Of a stretch of 64,000 nucleotides of DNA, positions 40,759 to 48,438 are shown piece after piece. Origin of the DNA: a virus; the IMG/VR virus record IMGVR_UViG_3300010334_006851, positions 1-64,000 of that record. One strand, given 5' to 3'. Position numbers and translations under genes: made by a program. Position 1 is the stretch's first letter; each line of letters starts with the position of its first letter. The notes under the pieces are model-generated. The model was not told the origin of the DNA and made no database searches. It saw nothing but the letters and a program-made list of their open reading frames with translations.

Positions 40759-42525
40759 ATGAAATTAAATGAAAGCCCAGATAACTTTTATATAAATAAT
40801 GAACGTGTAGGGTATACGAGAGAAGACGCAGTATCTTTCATAGCCTTCACAGAAGGATACGTGGTCTATTCAACAGCTGGTGTTGAAGGAGCACGGGCCA
40901 ACAGTTCTAACAGTGGACACGTAGCATTAGCAGAAGCATGGGCCCTTAAGCTTAGACAAGAAAACAATATATCACTTGATGAAGATCAAGAAGATGCTTG
41001 GGAGTTTTACAAAGATCACCTAAAAACAATAGGACAAATGGGTCCTGCGGCAAAGTCTTTAGCAAAAGATTTCCTGTCTGGTGATAAATCTCCTTGGTCT
41101 TATGACGCATCAGAATTAATGTTAAAAGGAAGATTGTGGCGAGGCACAGGAATTACTGCACACAATGCTCCGGAAATGCCAGAAGAGGGCGAAGAAGTCT
41201 ACGAGGAACCACTAACAGATAAGGTAGTTTCTTTCTGGGGACTTTATTCACCCGAACAGCTCAAACCATCATTGGGGCTAATCACAAAATTAATTAAAGC
41301 TTTAGGAGAAGATCCAGAAGAGTTTTATTTTCAACTTGGAAATTCCTTTTATCCATATTCCTCAGTTTCAGCAGGAGTCGAGTCAAAAACTGACTTTGAT
41401 AAAGAGTACAAAGTCGGAAGCTCAATGTACACATATTCAGACTTTGAGAAACTTAGAACGGCAATGCATAGTGCCGGGGCGACCCTAGAAGGAAAACGAG
41501 CAAAAGAAACGTTGTGCAGAATTTTCACCCAAGAATTTGTAGAGGAAAACCCAGAGCTAAGAGGGTTTTTACCATCCAGTGATTGTATAGATATAACATA
41601 CCAAGGAGCGAAAAAAGACGGGTTATATTCTGTCAAACCAGAGATTGAGAGAGGACTCGCACCAACACGAGAACTACTTCGCCGCAAATATGGTGGTGCA
41701 GCAGCTAAAGGACAGATCAAAGGATTCATGCAAGGACGTGGTACAGAACCTGTTCTACCTACAACTTCTGAGCCGGGGCAGACAGCAGGAATGCGTGGTC
41801 GAACCCTTGGCGGATTTCGTGGAAGAACTCAAAAAGAGATAGATGCCGCATGGGACGATTTCATGAGAAAGAGAGAACAAACAAGTCCAGAACAAATAAG
41901 CTTTAAAGAATGGCTCTCTTTTCTAGAATCTTTTTTTTTTGAAGGATTAGAGCTACTAAAAGAAGATCCAAACGAAGTCTCAAGAAACCCTATTACGGGA
42001 AGGCCTAAACTCAAAGCTATAGATTCGTTTGCTGTTACGTTCATATTGTTCAAAGACTACTCAGTTTATGCACCAACTGTGAAAGGTGCATTTCATGATG
42101 ATTTATGTCATTGGTTAGCTTTTAAAGTAATAGCAAACTCATATCCTGGTGGTGAAGAACATCTCACAAACTTTGAAAAAGCGAATCCTTGGACAGGTGC
42201 TGCTAGAGAAGTAGGAAGAATGGGGCCAGGAACAATTAAAACAATAAGAAAAGTAACAGATGAACTTGAATGGACAGACGGTAGAAGTTCATTACTTCGT
42301 GTTAATCCCGAAGTTATTCTAGGTCGCTTATGGTTGGACCACAGAGTTGTTAGTTTCTGGAACTATTGGCCTTATGTTACAAAAGCATCAGAAAGAATAT
42401 TGCAATTTGTATCTATGTTCGATGATCCTAGCAAATTTGAGTACGACATCAGAAATATGCCAGCAACATACGAAGACATAGAAAAAAAGAAACCAGTACC
42501 TTCCTCTAGAAGCGTAGAAGCCTAG
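40759..42525 (+). CDS. Large unknown protein of the capsid-tag cassette
   Basis: 588 residues, no recognised family. The N-terminal third contains FTEGYVVYSTAGVEGARANSS; the middle is Gly/Arg-rich. At about residues 380-391 it has an internal ISFKEWLSFLES matching the tag otherwise seen at N-termini, directly followed by a run of ten T bases encoding Phe-Phe-Phe. The protein may be two units joined, or have an internal start near 41862. Last gene of a three-gene forward operon, converging on the next gene at CTAG. Confidence 0.6.
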   Translation: MKLNESPDNFYINNERVGYTREDAVSFIAFTEGYVVYSTAGVEGARANSSNSGHVALAEAWALKLRQENNISLDEDQEDAWEFYKDHLKTIGQMGPAAKSLAKDFLSGDKSPWSYDASELMLKGRLWRGTGITAHNAPEMPEEGEEVYEEPLTDKVVSFWGLYSPEQLKPSLGLITKLIKALGEDPEEFYFQLGNSFYPYSSVSAGVESKTDFDKEYKVGSSMYTYSDFEKLRTAMHSAGATLEGKRAKETLCRIFTQEFVEENPELRGFLPSSDCIDITYQGAKKDGLYSVKPEIERGLAPTRELLRRKYGGAAAKGQIKGFMQGRGTEPVLPTTSEPGQTAGMRGRTLGGFRGRTQKEIDAAWDDFMRKREQTSPEQISFKEWLSFLESFFFEGLELLKEDPNEVSRNPITGRPKLKAIDSFAVTFILFKDYSVYAPTVKGAFHDDLCHWLAFKVIANSYPGGEEHLTNFEKANPWTGAAREVGRMGPGTIKTIRKVTDELEWTDGRSSLLRVNPEVILGRLWLDHRVVSFWNYWPYVTKASERILQFVSMFDDPSKFEYDIRNMPATYEDIEKKKPVPSSRSVEA

Positions 42526-42935
42526 TCTTCTAGTTCGACCTTTCTAACATCCTTGTTTTTAAGAAGTAAATCAATGAGTGATGCTAAACTTTTTCTAGTA
42601 GAAAGCTTTACTTCATAAGTTGAATCGCTCTTTTGCTCAACCGAAACGACATGGTCTCCACCATCTGTTACAATCTTTGAAACTGTGTCAGGGTCTGAGT
42701 TGTTGGCGTGTAAAACAACTGTGACGTTCTGTGTGGACAACTTGTTGTAAGTCATTAATCCACTTATTCCCACAAATAGAATAGCAACAGATAGGTAAGA
42801 AGCAGCTTTTAGCCAGCTTTTTCTTGGGGAAACTATTGTGCCCATATCTACAACCATTCCATCTCCTAAAGAACCGTTTCTTTGGAGCGACTTTAGATAC
42901 TCAGGGAGATCCTCAAGAGGCATTGGGCCTTTCAT
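42522..42935 (-). CDS. Single-pass membrane protein with C-terminal domain
   Basis: 137 residues: an N-terminal cytoplasmic-like part, one membrane segment at about 45-63 (AASYLSVAILFVGISGLMTY), and a beta/alpha outer domain with TVVLHANNSDPDTV. SD AAAGGAT; upstream lie a CATAAATA element and three operator-like palindromes. Function unknown. Confidence 0.6.
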   Translation of the reverse strand: MKGPMPLEDLPEYLKSLQRNGSLGDGMVVDMGTIVSPRKSWLKAASYLSVAILFVGISGLMTYNKLSTQNVTVVLHANNSDPDTVSKIVTDGGDHVVSVEQKSDSTYEVKLSTRKSLASLIDLLLKNKDVRKVELED

Positions 42936-42953
42936 ATGATCCTTTCTACTTGT

Positions 42954-42961
42954 TATTTATG
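42954..42961 (-). promoter_or_regulatory. Candidate late-type promoter element CATAAATA
   Basis: CATAAATA on the leftward strand, 18 bases before the ATG at 42935, with SD AAAGGAT lying between the expected start (about 42947) and the ATG. Confidence 0.35.
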
Positions 42962-42987
42962 AACAAACAACAGTTTTATTTAAAATT

Positions 42988-43087
42988 TACCGAACGGGAA
43001 ATTTATCACAAAATTTGTCAATATTAATTAAAAAATTCCCGTGCAGGAAAATTTAGTAACATCATATTGGAAAAATCCCGTACAGGA
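42988..43087. promoter_or_regulatory. Three operator-like palindromes
   Basis: TACCGAACGGGA (42988-42999), TCCCGTGCAGGA (43037-43048) and TCCCGTACAGGA (43076-43087) are each within one or two changes of the perfect palindrome TCCCGTACGGGA. Starts are 49 and 39 bases apart. They fill the 157-base gap before the leftward gene 42522-42935 and flank a TTGACA (43021-43016). Likely binding sites of a dimeric regulator. Confidence 0.55.
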
Positions 43088-43092
43088 AGATT

Positions 43093-43302
43093 TTATAGCA
43101 ACAAAAAATACATAAAGCTGCTTATCCATGATATTATTGTTATAATTGTAGTAAGTGAAAATACCCAATAAGCATCTACACCATTGTTTAAACGAAATGT
43201 TTTCACTAAAGCAGCAAAAAGAAACAAAGTAGCAATCAAAACAACAAGAGAAACAGAGACCGATAGCACAAAGCTACCAATAATTTTAACTAAAGTAATC
43301 AT
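43093..43302 (-). CDS. Small two-TM membrane protein
   Basis: 69 residues with two hydrophobic segments (IIGSFVLSVSVSLVVLIATL and VFSLTTIITIISWISSFMYF). It follows the next small membrane gene by 0 bases. No family recognised. Confidence 0.55.
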   Translation of the reverse strand: MITLVKIIGSFVLSVSVSLVVLIATLFLFAALVKTFRLNNGVDAYWVFSLTTIITIISWISSFMYFLLL

Positions 43303-43494
43303 TCAATAAGGCCCTGTGTCTTCTGTTAGCTCGTCATAATGAAGGTTGTTTTCGAAATATTCCTCAGATTGCTCTACAATCTTAGGATAACGAGGCTCCT
43401 GCTCCTTGGGGTAAAAGATATCTATAGTAATAAAGAACATACCCAAGAATGTAACCAGTAATATTGAGCCTACTAAAATAAGACCAGCACTCAT
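43303..43494 (-). CDS. Small single-TM membrane protein
   Basis: 63 residues: an N-terminal membrane segment (LILVGSILLVTFLGMFFI) and an acidic cytoplasmic tail (EQSEEYFENNLHYDEL). Overlaps the upstream stop. Part of a cluster of three tiny genes between the operator region and the polymerase N-terminal gene. Confidence 0.55.
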   Translation of the reverse strand: MSAGLILVGSILLVTFLGMFFITIDIFYPKEQEPRYPKIVEQSEEYFENNLHYDELTEDTGPY

Positions 43495-43706
43495 TCATCA
43501 CACTCGGAACACAAGCCCATTATTTTAGCCCAAAAAGTGCATTTAGGAGGCTTCTCAATACTCCAACATCCGCAACATTTCTTTTCATCAATATAAGACC
43601 TGTTTGAAGCTTCAACAGACCGCTCAAAAGCTTTGACTACCTCTTCTTCGGTTAAGAGAAGGTCTAGGCACCTATCATCTTTATTAATTGTTGTATGGTA
43701 TAACAT
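43491..43706 (-). CDS. Small cysteine-rich protein
   Basis: 71 residues with clustered cysteines near the end (KKCCGCWSIEKPPKCTF, LCSEC) that could bind zinc. No family recognised. 40 bases after the polymerase N-terminal gene. Confidence 0.55.
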   Translation of the reverse strand: MLYHTTINKDDRCLDLLLTEEEVVKAFERSVEASNRSYIDEKKCCGCWSIEKPPKCTFWAKIMGLCSECDE

Positions 43707-43746
43707 GAATTATCCTTTCTAATCTATTAAAGTAAGTTTAAAGCTT

Positions 43747-45153
43747 TTATTGATCGTTAAAAACCTCTTTTGGGGGAAATGGGTCCAAGTTCTTAAACTC
43801 TAAGCAAATAGACCTACCGCCTCTAGCCTCACTCATAAATCTACTAAACAGTAGACCTTCTTTCACAGGGTCAACCGTAGTTATGCCCAAGCAGTAACAA
43901 GTTAAAGCACCCGCTGCAGAGCCTCTAGCAGGCCCTACAGCCTGACTTCCATCTCCCCAGCCCAAAAGACTCCTACAAACTCTTCTGGCTTCGTCGGTCA
44001 TTTTCTTTTGTATAAGGAAGTAGCTAGAAAAACCCTTTCTAGTTATTAAGGAGTATTCTTCTTTAATCCTGCCTAGGTATTCTTTGGTTCTAGGAAGGTT
44101 CTTTTCAGCAAAACCCTTCATTATCTCTTCTTTTAGTATATCATCAGCATCAGGAAGCACAGGCAACTTAAGGCTACGGTCTAATTGAACACCTTTTGCT
44201 TTGTTGCATATGGTAACGGTGTTCTTTTTTGCTTGTTGAAAGAGTTCGTATGGAATCGTGTCGGAATATTCTTCTTGCCACTTTTTATTTAGCTCTTCTT
44301 CGCTCTTCATCCAAAGGTTAGCATCCTGAAGCTCGAAGAAATCTTGCATATTGTCTTCAGCCATAGCTCGCTGAATGTCTTGAACGGTCCTATTTGTTTG
44401 AACCATCAACATAAGCCTCTGGAACTTGCTGTCTTCTTGATTGCAGTAATGACAGTCGTTGGTTAAAATCAAAGGAAGCTTATACTTTTCATGGGCCTTA
44501 ATTATAAAAGCGTCATAGGGTTTTTGTTTCTTAAAGTCTAAGAGCATTATCTCTAAGAAATAATGACTCCTACCAAACATTTCAATATAACGCTCTATAA
44601 CAGCATTAGCGGCGTCTTCACCGTGTCTGTCAAAAGCCCTGCCTACTTCACTGTTATAACAACAGCTAGTAAAGAACAGACCTTCTTTGTGCTTTAAAAG
44701 CTGATCGTAATTGACTCTAGGCTTTCTATAAAAGCCTTTAGTCCATCCCCAGCTGGTTAAGCGAACAAGGTTTTTATAACCAACGTCGCTGTAAGCTATT
44801 GCTAAAAGGTGAGCACTAGCCTTGATGTCCTTTTTTTCTTCTTCGTTTAAATCTGCAGTGAACTTCTGCATATCCTCCAAACAGCTAGACTCTGGCTGGA
44901 GCGGGTTCACATAGAGTTCTGCTGCGAATATATAGGAAAGGGTGTCTTTTCCCTTTTTTTCATTTATTTTTTCGCAAGCACGAATTTGTCTAGGGACCGC
45001 TCCCAGCATACCGTGATCACTCACGGTAAGAAATTTCTGATTTATTTGAGTTGCTCTTTGGGCAAATTCCTCTACCATGCCGAAGCCATCGAGTAATGAA
45101 AAATCCGTATGGAGATGCAAATGTTCAAAGCCAACAATTTCGCAGTTTTTCAT
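43747..45153 (-). CDS. dnaE: DNA polymerase III alpha subunit, N-terminal (PHP) part
   Basis: 468 residues. The PHP domain opens with HLHLHTDFSLLDG and continues through LTNDCHYC and the thumb-side region (LPRTKEYLGRIKEEY). The palm entry VGPARGSAAG (about residues 406-415) and LTCYCLGITTVDP are intact. The protein ends just past the place of the first catalytic motif, where PDIDxDF is replaced by RSICLEF. It thus has no polymerase aspartates and must work with the distant C-terminal part, which has the opposite pattern of loss. SD GGGAGA. Confidence 0.92.
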   Translation of the reverse strand: MKNCEIVGFEHLHLHTDFSLLDGFGMVEEFAQRATQINQKFLTVSDHGMLGAVPRQIRACEKINEKKGKDTLSYIFAAELYVNPLQPESSCLEDMQKFTADLNEEEKKDIKASAHLLAIAYSDVGYKNLVRLTSWGWTKGFYRKPRVNYDQLLKHKEGLFFTSCCYNSEVGRAFDRHGEDAANAVIERYIEMFGRSHYFLEIMLLDFKKQKPYDAFIIKAHEKYKLPLILTNDCHYCNQEDSKFQRLMLMVQTNRTVQDIQRAMAEDNMQDFFELQDANLWMKSEEELNKKWQEEYSDTIPYELFQQAKKNTVTICNKAKGVQLDRSLKLPVLPDADDILKEEIMKGFAEKNLPRTKEYLGRIKEEYSLITRKGFSSYFLIQKKMTDEARRVCRSLLGWGDGSQAVGPARGSAAGALTCYCLGITTVDPVKEGLLFSRFMSEARGGRSICLEFKNLDPFPPKEVFNDQ

Positions 45154-45186
45154 TTACTATCTCCCTTCTAGGAAGATCATTTTACT

Positions 45187-45344
45187 AAAAGAAAGAGCCC
45201 TTGACAAGAGGCGAGAGCAATCTTATCAAGGGCTTCGGTCTTACCGAACACTGAGCAACATGCTTCTTGTGCAGTTTGTGTTAGAACGCGTAACTTATAA
45301 AAAGCTAAAGTAGTATTCTTTAGAGACTAATACCAATTGTCTAA
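45187..45344 (-). ncRNA. Structured RNA repeat, copy 1 (omegaRNA-like candidate)
   Basis: 158 bp, about 90 percent like copy 2 at a constant 169-bp offset. Leftward folding: hairpin GGTATT/AATACT, hairpin TTCGGT/ACCGAA, then a long stem AGCCCTTGATAAG/CTTGTCAAGGGCT. Two positions pair as G-U only on the leftward strand. Lies between tnpB and the polymerase gene. Confidence 0.6.
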
Positions 45345-45355
45345 ATTAGTTATAG

Positions 45356-45513
45356 AAAAGAAAGAGCCCTTGACAAGAGGCGAGAGCAATCTTATCAAGG
45401 GCTTCGGAATTTCCGAACACTGGATCTTATGCTTCTTGTGCAGTTTGTGTAAAAACGCGTAACTTGTAAAAAGCTAAAGTAGTATTCTTTAAAGACTAAT
45501 ACTAATTGTCTAA
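45356..45513 (-). ncRNA. Structured RNA repeat, copy 2, abutting the tnpB stop codon
   Basis: This copy begins on the leftward strand exactly at the tnpB stop codon. It has hairpin AGTATT/AATACT, hairpin TTCGGA/TCCGAA (a compensatory change against copy 1) and the same long terminal stem. Position directly 3' of tnpB on the same strand is where TnpB omegaRNA is made. On the other strand a TTGACA-17-TATCAA promoter-like pair falls in the stem, a competing reading. Confidence 0.62.
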
Positions 45514-46958
45514 TTTCTATGCTTAAGTATATTAGCATTATAAGCTAAATACTTAAAGTAAGTTTCATATAGACCGTCGAACCAAATACTCTTCCCTATA
45601 TTTTCTATATTTTTTGCAGCGTTCTCGTCCCTATAGATATGGGCATTGCACTTTTGACAATCAAACTCTCTTACCCCAAGGGGAATTTTTCCAGCAACGT
45701 AATTACAAATGCTGCACAGCTGCGTTGTGTATGGAGTAGGGACCAAAACAAATGGAATTCTTTCTTTTTCACACAATCTTACCAGCAAAAGTATAATTTT
45801 GTCTTGCCCAAATGAACCGTTCTTTTTTCCACTTTTTAAATTATCAATACAGATGCAAAGCTTATTCTTTTTGCAGTAGTCAGCAATTTCTCTTACTAAA
45901 GGAAAATATAGCTTTTCAAGTCGTTTATGGATTGACTTTACTTGCCCTCTAACTTTAAACCCAATCTTATTTAATTGTCTTAGCTGCTCTTCCAATGATT
46001 GAATTTCACTATCTAGTTCAGACTTCATTATAACTTTGGTTAGAACCCCTAGATATGAAATCTCTCTAGAAAAGGTCAAAAAAGAATTACCACTCTTATT
46101 AATATCGAAGCCTAAAAAGTCCTCAGGACTATAGAGCCATTTATTAGTGAACCTAGCCATGACATGAAAAATGACTTTGTTTTTTAGTATTTGAAGATTT
46201 CCACCATTTTCAAAGCTCACAAAATTCAAAATTTTATTCTCTTCTTGAGCACTTAGCTTATACCCTCTCCTGTAAACACTAAACTTAGAACTAAACGATT
46301 CTTTAAACCCAAAAGGAAATATAGAAATGCGTTTGTTTTTTTTATCCAAAGAAACCTGAGAAGCGTGCAAGCGAATACATTTATCAGAAGGGTACGGAAA
46401 CCTAATATTCTTTATGTCTTTCCTCTTACATCCCTTGAATCTTTTAATTATGGCCTGAGAAGCTTCGTAAACAGGTTTAAGGAAACCACGCTTAGGTGCT
46501 GTCATCTCTTCGGGGGTCTTAGTTTTGCCATTTTGCATGGTTTGACAAGGAAAGTTTAAATCAGAAAAAAAACTAGTGAATCCAAGACCGCCTTCAGAGA
46601 CGGGTCTACATATTTTTTCGGGAAAACTCTTATCGTAAACTAATATCTTTGTTAAAGGAATTTTTCCTTTTTCAACTAAGTTATACAAAGATCGACAAAT
46701 CTTTTTTTGATATTTTATTATAACATTAAAGACCCTACAGTTGATGGACTCTATGCTGGCTTCCAGCAATAACTTTACATCCCGTAATACTTCAAATTGA
46801 GTTTTTCTATTTTTATTGTATTCGCTTTGCTTTGGCGAAGGCATCCAGCCTTTCTTCTTTTTATCAAATTTATACAAAAGATCCTCGTCCACTACATAAT
46901 ATCTACATTCGCTGTCTGTCAAACCAGACTTATCTTGAGTTCTTAAAATTTTATTCAT
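45510..46958 (-). CDS. tnpB: TnpB-like RNA-guided nuclease
   Basis: 482 residues. The C-terminal RuvC-like core shows Asp in FLGFDINKSGNS, then CICIDNLKSG (Asp where most TnpB have Glu), a zinc finger CSICN...CQKCN and final Asp in YRDENAAKNI. Slightly longer than common TnpB (about 400). No tnpA transposase and no clear left end: the ATG overlaps the preceding gene by 4 bases. This suggests a resident or domesticated copy. TnpB cleaves DNA guided by an RNA read from the element's 3' end. Confidence 0.85.
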   Translation of the reverse strand: MNKILRTQDKSGLTDSECRYYVVDEDLLYKFDKKKKGWMPSPKQSEYNKNRKTQFEVLRDVKLLLEASIESINCRVFNVIIKYQKKICRSLYNLVEKGKIPLTKILVYDKSFPEKICRPVSEGGLGFTSFFSDLNFPCQTMQNGKTKTPEEMTAPKRGFLKPVYEASQAIIKRFKGCKRKDIKNIRFPYPSDKCIRLHASQVSLDKKNKRISIFPFGFKESFSSKFSVYRRGYKLSAQEENKILNFVSFENGGNLQILKNKVIFHVMARFTNKWLYSPEDFLGFDINKSGNSFLTFSREISYLGVLTKVIMKSELDSEIQSLEEQLRQLNKIGFKVRGQVKSIHKRLEKLYFPLVREIADYCKKNKLCICIDNLKSGKKNGSFGQDKIILLLVRLCEKERIPFVLVPTPYTTQLCSICNYVAGKIPLGVREFDCQKCNAHIYRDENAAKNIENIGKSIWFDGLYETYFKYLAYNANILKHRN

Positions 46959-47185
46959 TTTCTCCCCAACGCCTCACTCGAAAAATCTAAAAATTTTTTA
47001 CCGTCTGACTCGTACAAACTATAGAAGTCTGAGTCTATATTGACTTCTAGTTCTTCACATTTTAAATCATAATCTTCGAAGGTTCCGTCTTCTTTGTAGA
47101 TTCTAAAGAAGTATCTTTCTTCATCTCGTCCAAAAGGGGAATAAAGAATAAAACCTTTCACACCTTTTGCATTTTTTTCGTTCAT
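46955..47185 (-). CDS. Unknown 76-residue protein
   Basis: Begins MNEKNAKGVKGFILYSPFGR; acidic C-terminal half. The ATG comes right after a terminator hairpin and has no SD. An internal site (AAAGG followed by ATT CTT TAT) could be the real start. Overlaps the tnpB ATG, so it may lead the tnpB transcript. No family recognised. Confidence 0.5.
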   Translation of the reverse strand: MNEKNAKGVKGFILYSPFGRDEERYFFRIYKEDGTFEDYDLKCEELEVNIDSDFYSLYESDGKKFLDFSSEALGRK

Positions 47186-47223
47186 ATAAAAAACGGGACG
47201 AAGCACATAGCATCGTCCCGTTT
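47186..47223 (-). terminator. Rho-independent terminator
   Basis: AAACGGGACGA/TCGTCCCGTTT, an 11-bp stem, followed on the leftward strand by TTTTTTAT and at once by an ATG. Ends the two-gene small membrane operon 47248-47629. Confidence 0.88.
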
Positions 47224-47247
47224 AAAGTTTTGTAAAAAATTGATAAA

Positions 47248-47484
47248 CTAGGATACTGAGGGGATATCAACAAAAGAGTCCAAGCTAGACGAGGGATTGA
47301 TGGACTCACTCATTACCCCAAGGTCAGAGACAAGCTTTTCTTTAATCATCAAATTGTTTTTTTCTTTTTCCGTAATTTCGGCTTCCTTTTCCTTGTATCC
47401 AAGATGAACCATGTACACAAGGATTCCCATGCCAGACATCATGGCCACAGCCAAGCCACAAACGAATAAGGCAATATTATTCAC
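47248..47484 (-). CDS. Small membrane protein with GTG start
   Basis: The GTG at 47484 overlaps the preceding stop and has AAGGT upstream, giving 78 residues. One membrane segment (NIALFVCGLAVAMMSGMGILVYMV) is followed by a charged helix and a Ser-rich end. The longer in-frame extension lies in another gene and is rejected. Confidence 0.6.
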   Translation of the reverse strand: MNNIALFVCGLAVAMMSGMGILVYMVHLGYKEKEAEITEKEKNNLMIKEKLVSDLGVMSESINPSSSLDSFVDIPSVS

Positions 47485-47629
47485 TAAAGTACCTTCCGAG
47501 TGAGAGAATGCTAGGAACCCAGATTCCAACGAATATTGCTTGGCTCTCATTGCCGGAAAGGAACCAAATTCCAACGCTGAGGAGAAAGCTGAGGAACGCA
47601 GCTACAATAAAAAAGTACTTGCTTTTCAC
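47477..47629 (-). CDS. 50-residue two-TM membrane protein with GTG start
   Basis: GTG at 47629 with AAGGA seven bases upstream. Two hydrophobic segments (FFIVAAFLSFLLSVGIWFL and AIFVGIWVPSILSLG). It is the first gene after a strong promoter and overlaps the next gene. Holin-like in size and topology, but this is only a suggestion. Confidence 0.55.
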   Translation of the reverse strand: MKSKYFFIVAAFLSFLLSVGIWFLSGNESQAIFVGIWVPSILSLGRYFSE

Positions 47630-47671
47630 TTTTAATCCTTGGTTAGTGGTGAGTTTCTGCGGAACGTACCT

Positions 47672-47700
47672 ATTGTACTCTAATTAATTCGAGGTGTCAA
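47672..47700 (-). promoter_or_regulatory. Strong sigma70 promoter
   Basis: TTGACA (47700-47695), 17-base spacer, TACAAT (47677-47672). Transcription start expected near 47665, a 36-base leader before the GTG at 47629. Same -10 as the promoter at 31919. Confidence 0.75.
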
Positions 47701-47849
47701 CTGGCCGCGTTATCCACAGCTTCTTTTAATTTTTTTTCTACATTACCTATTGTCTTGGCAACGGCAACACTAACGGCATAATCTTTTTTATATGCGGCTA
47801 AGGCATCAAGTATCTTCCAAACTTCTTGTTGATTCAGATCTATATTCAT
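47697..47849 (-). CDS. Small unknown protein (50 residues)
   Basis: ATG at 47849 with AAAGGAA upstream. Begins MNIDLNQQEVWKILDALAAY; a single amphipathic helix is likely (VAKTIGNVEKKLKEAV). Overlaps the nuclease-like gene (ATGA). No family recognised. Confidence 0.5.
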   Translation of the reverse strand: MNIDLNQQEVWKILDALAAYKKDYAVSVAVAKTIGNVEKKLKEAVDNAAS

Positions 47850-48430
47850 CGCTTCTTCCTTTCTTTTTCCTTGGAAAGTAGTTCCCAATTATCTTCTATC
47901 AGCTCCCTACACGATTGCGTCCATTCCTTAACCATTATTTCTTTCTTGACCATAAACTTTTCTATATCACTTTTGTAGATTCTAACAGCAGGATCATTAG
48001 GAGAGAATCTATCGTATATTTTGTGAGGATATTTTCTATACAACTCTTCGCAAATGCTAGTTGAATATGTATAGAAAACAAACCTTTTAGGAACAACTAT
48101 GTAAGCGTTTTGCCTAAAGCAGGACCTTAAAGAGCTAGCTTTGAAGGTCATAAAGTTTTCAACAAACTCTGGTATGGTTTTGATCTCTATCTTTCTTTGA
48201 TTCTCTCCAAACACAAAAATATTATCTACGTTGTCATTTTCTAGGTTACCATGAACGACGTTTCCGTCATTATCTACCCCATACTCTATCTTCTCACAGA
48301 CCTTGTTTGTTTTTTCTTGAAAATAATTCTGTAGTATCTCGGCCCAAACCCGCTGTTTGGCAGTATCGAGTGCTATATCGAGGGCAAATTGCTCGTCTGT
48401 TCTGTTGTCTTTTCGAGTTACATAGCTCAT
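47846..48430 (-). CDS. Possible PD-(D/E)XK nuclease beside the Dam methylase
   Basis: ATG at 48430 after GAGGTG; 194 residues. A DNIFVFGENQRKIEIKT segment (residues about 77-93) carries the D...E-x-K of the PD-(D/E)XK fold, followed by a helix and strands (AYIVVPKR, VFYTYS). Its gene starts 9 bases beyond the methylase stop. A type II restriction partner is one reading; a lone phage nuclease another. Motif spacing is plausible but short motifs can arise by chance. Confidence 0.5.
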   Translation of the reverse strand: MSYVTRKDNRTDEQFALDIALDTAKQRVWAEILQNYFQEKTNKVCEKIEYGVDNDGNVVHGNLENDNVDNIFVFGENQRKIEIKTIPEFVENFMTFKASSLRSCFRQNAYIVVPKRFVFYTYSTSICEELYRKYPHKIYDRFSPNDPAVRIYKSDIEKFMVKKEIMVKEWTQSCRELIEDNWELLSKEKERKKR

Positions 48431-48438
48431 AGAACACC

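Noticed and set aside
40790-40800. TATAAATA as a late promoter at 40793
   Set aside because: It lies within codons of the 588-residue gene with no gene start downstream; likely chance in AT-rich sequence.
43747-43830. Split intein at the end of the polymerase N-terminal gene
   Set aside because: The final residues lack the D-T block A motif and align instead with the PDIDxDF region of DnaE; the C-terminal gene has no leading C-intein.
45187-45513. Tandem repeats as a CRISPR array
   Set aside because: Only two copies, each 158 bp, with an 11-bp gap; too long and too few, and they carry covarying stems instead of spacer structure.
45510-46958. Complete IS605 element
   Set aside because: No Y1 transposase and no recognisable left end; the gene overlaps its neighbour.
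47111-47185. Third ATT start in the gene before tnpB
   Set aside because: AAAGG is followed at good spacing by ATT, but an ATG upstream is usable and no family alignment decides; too weak to count.
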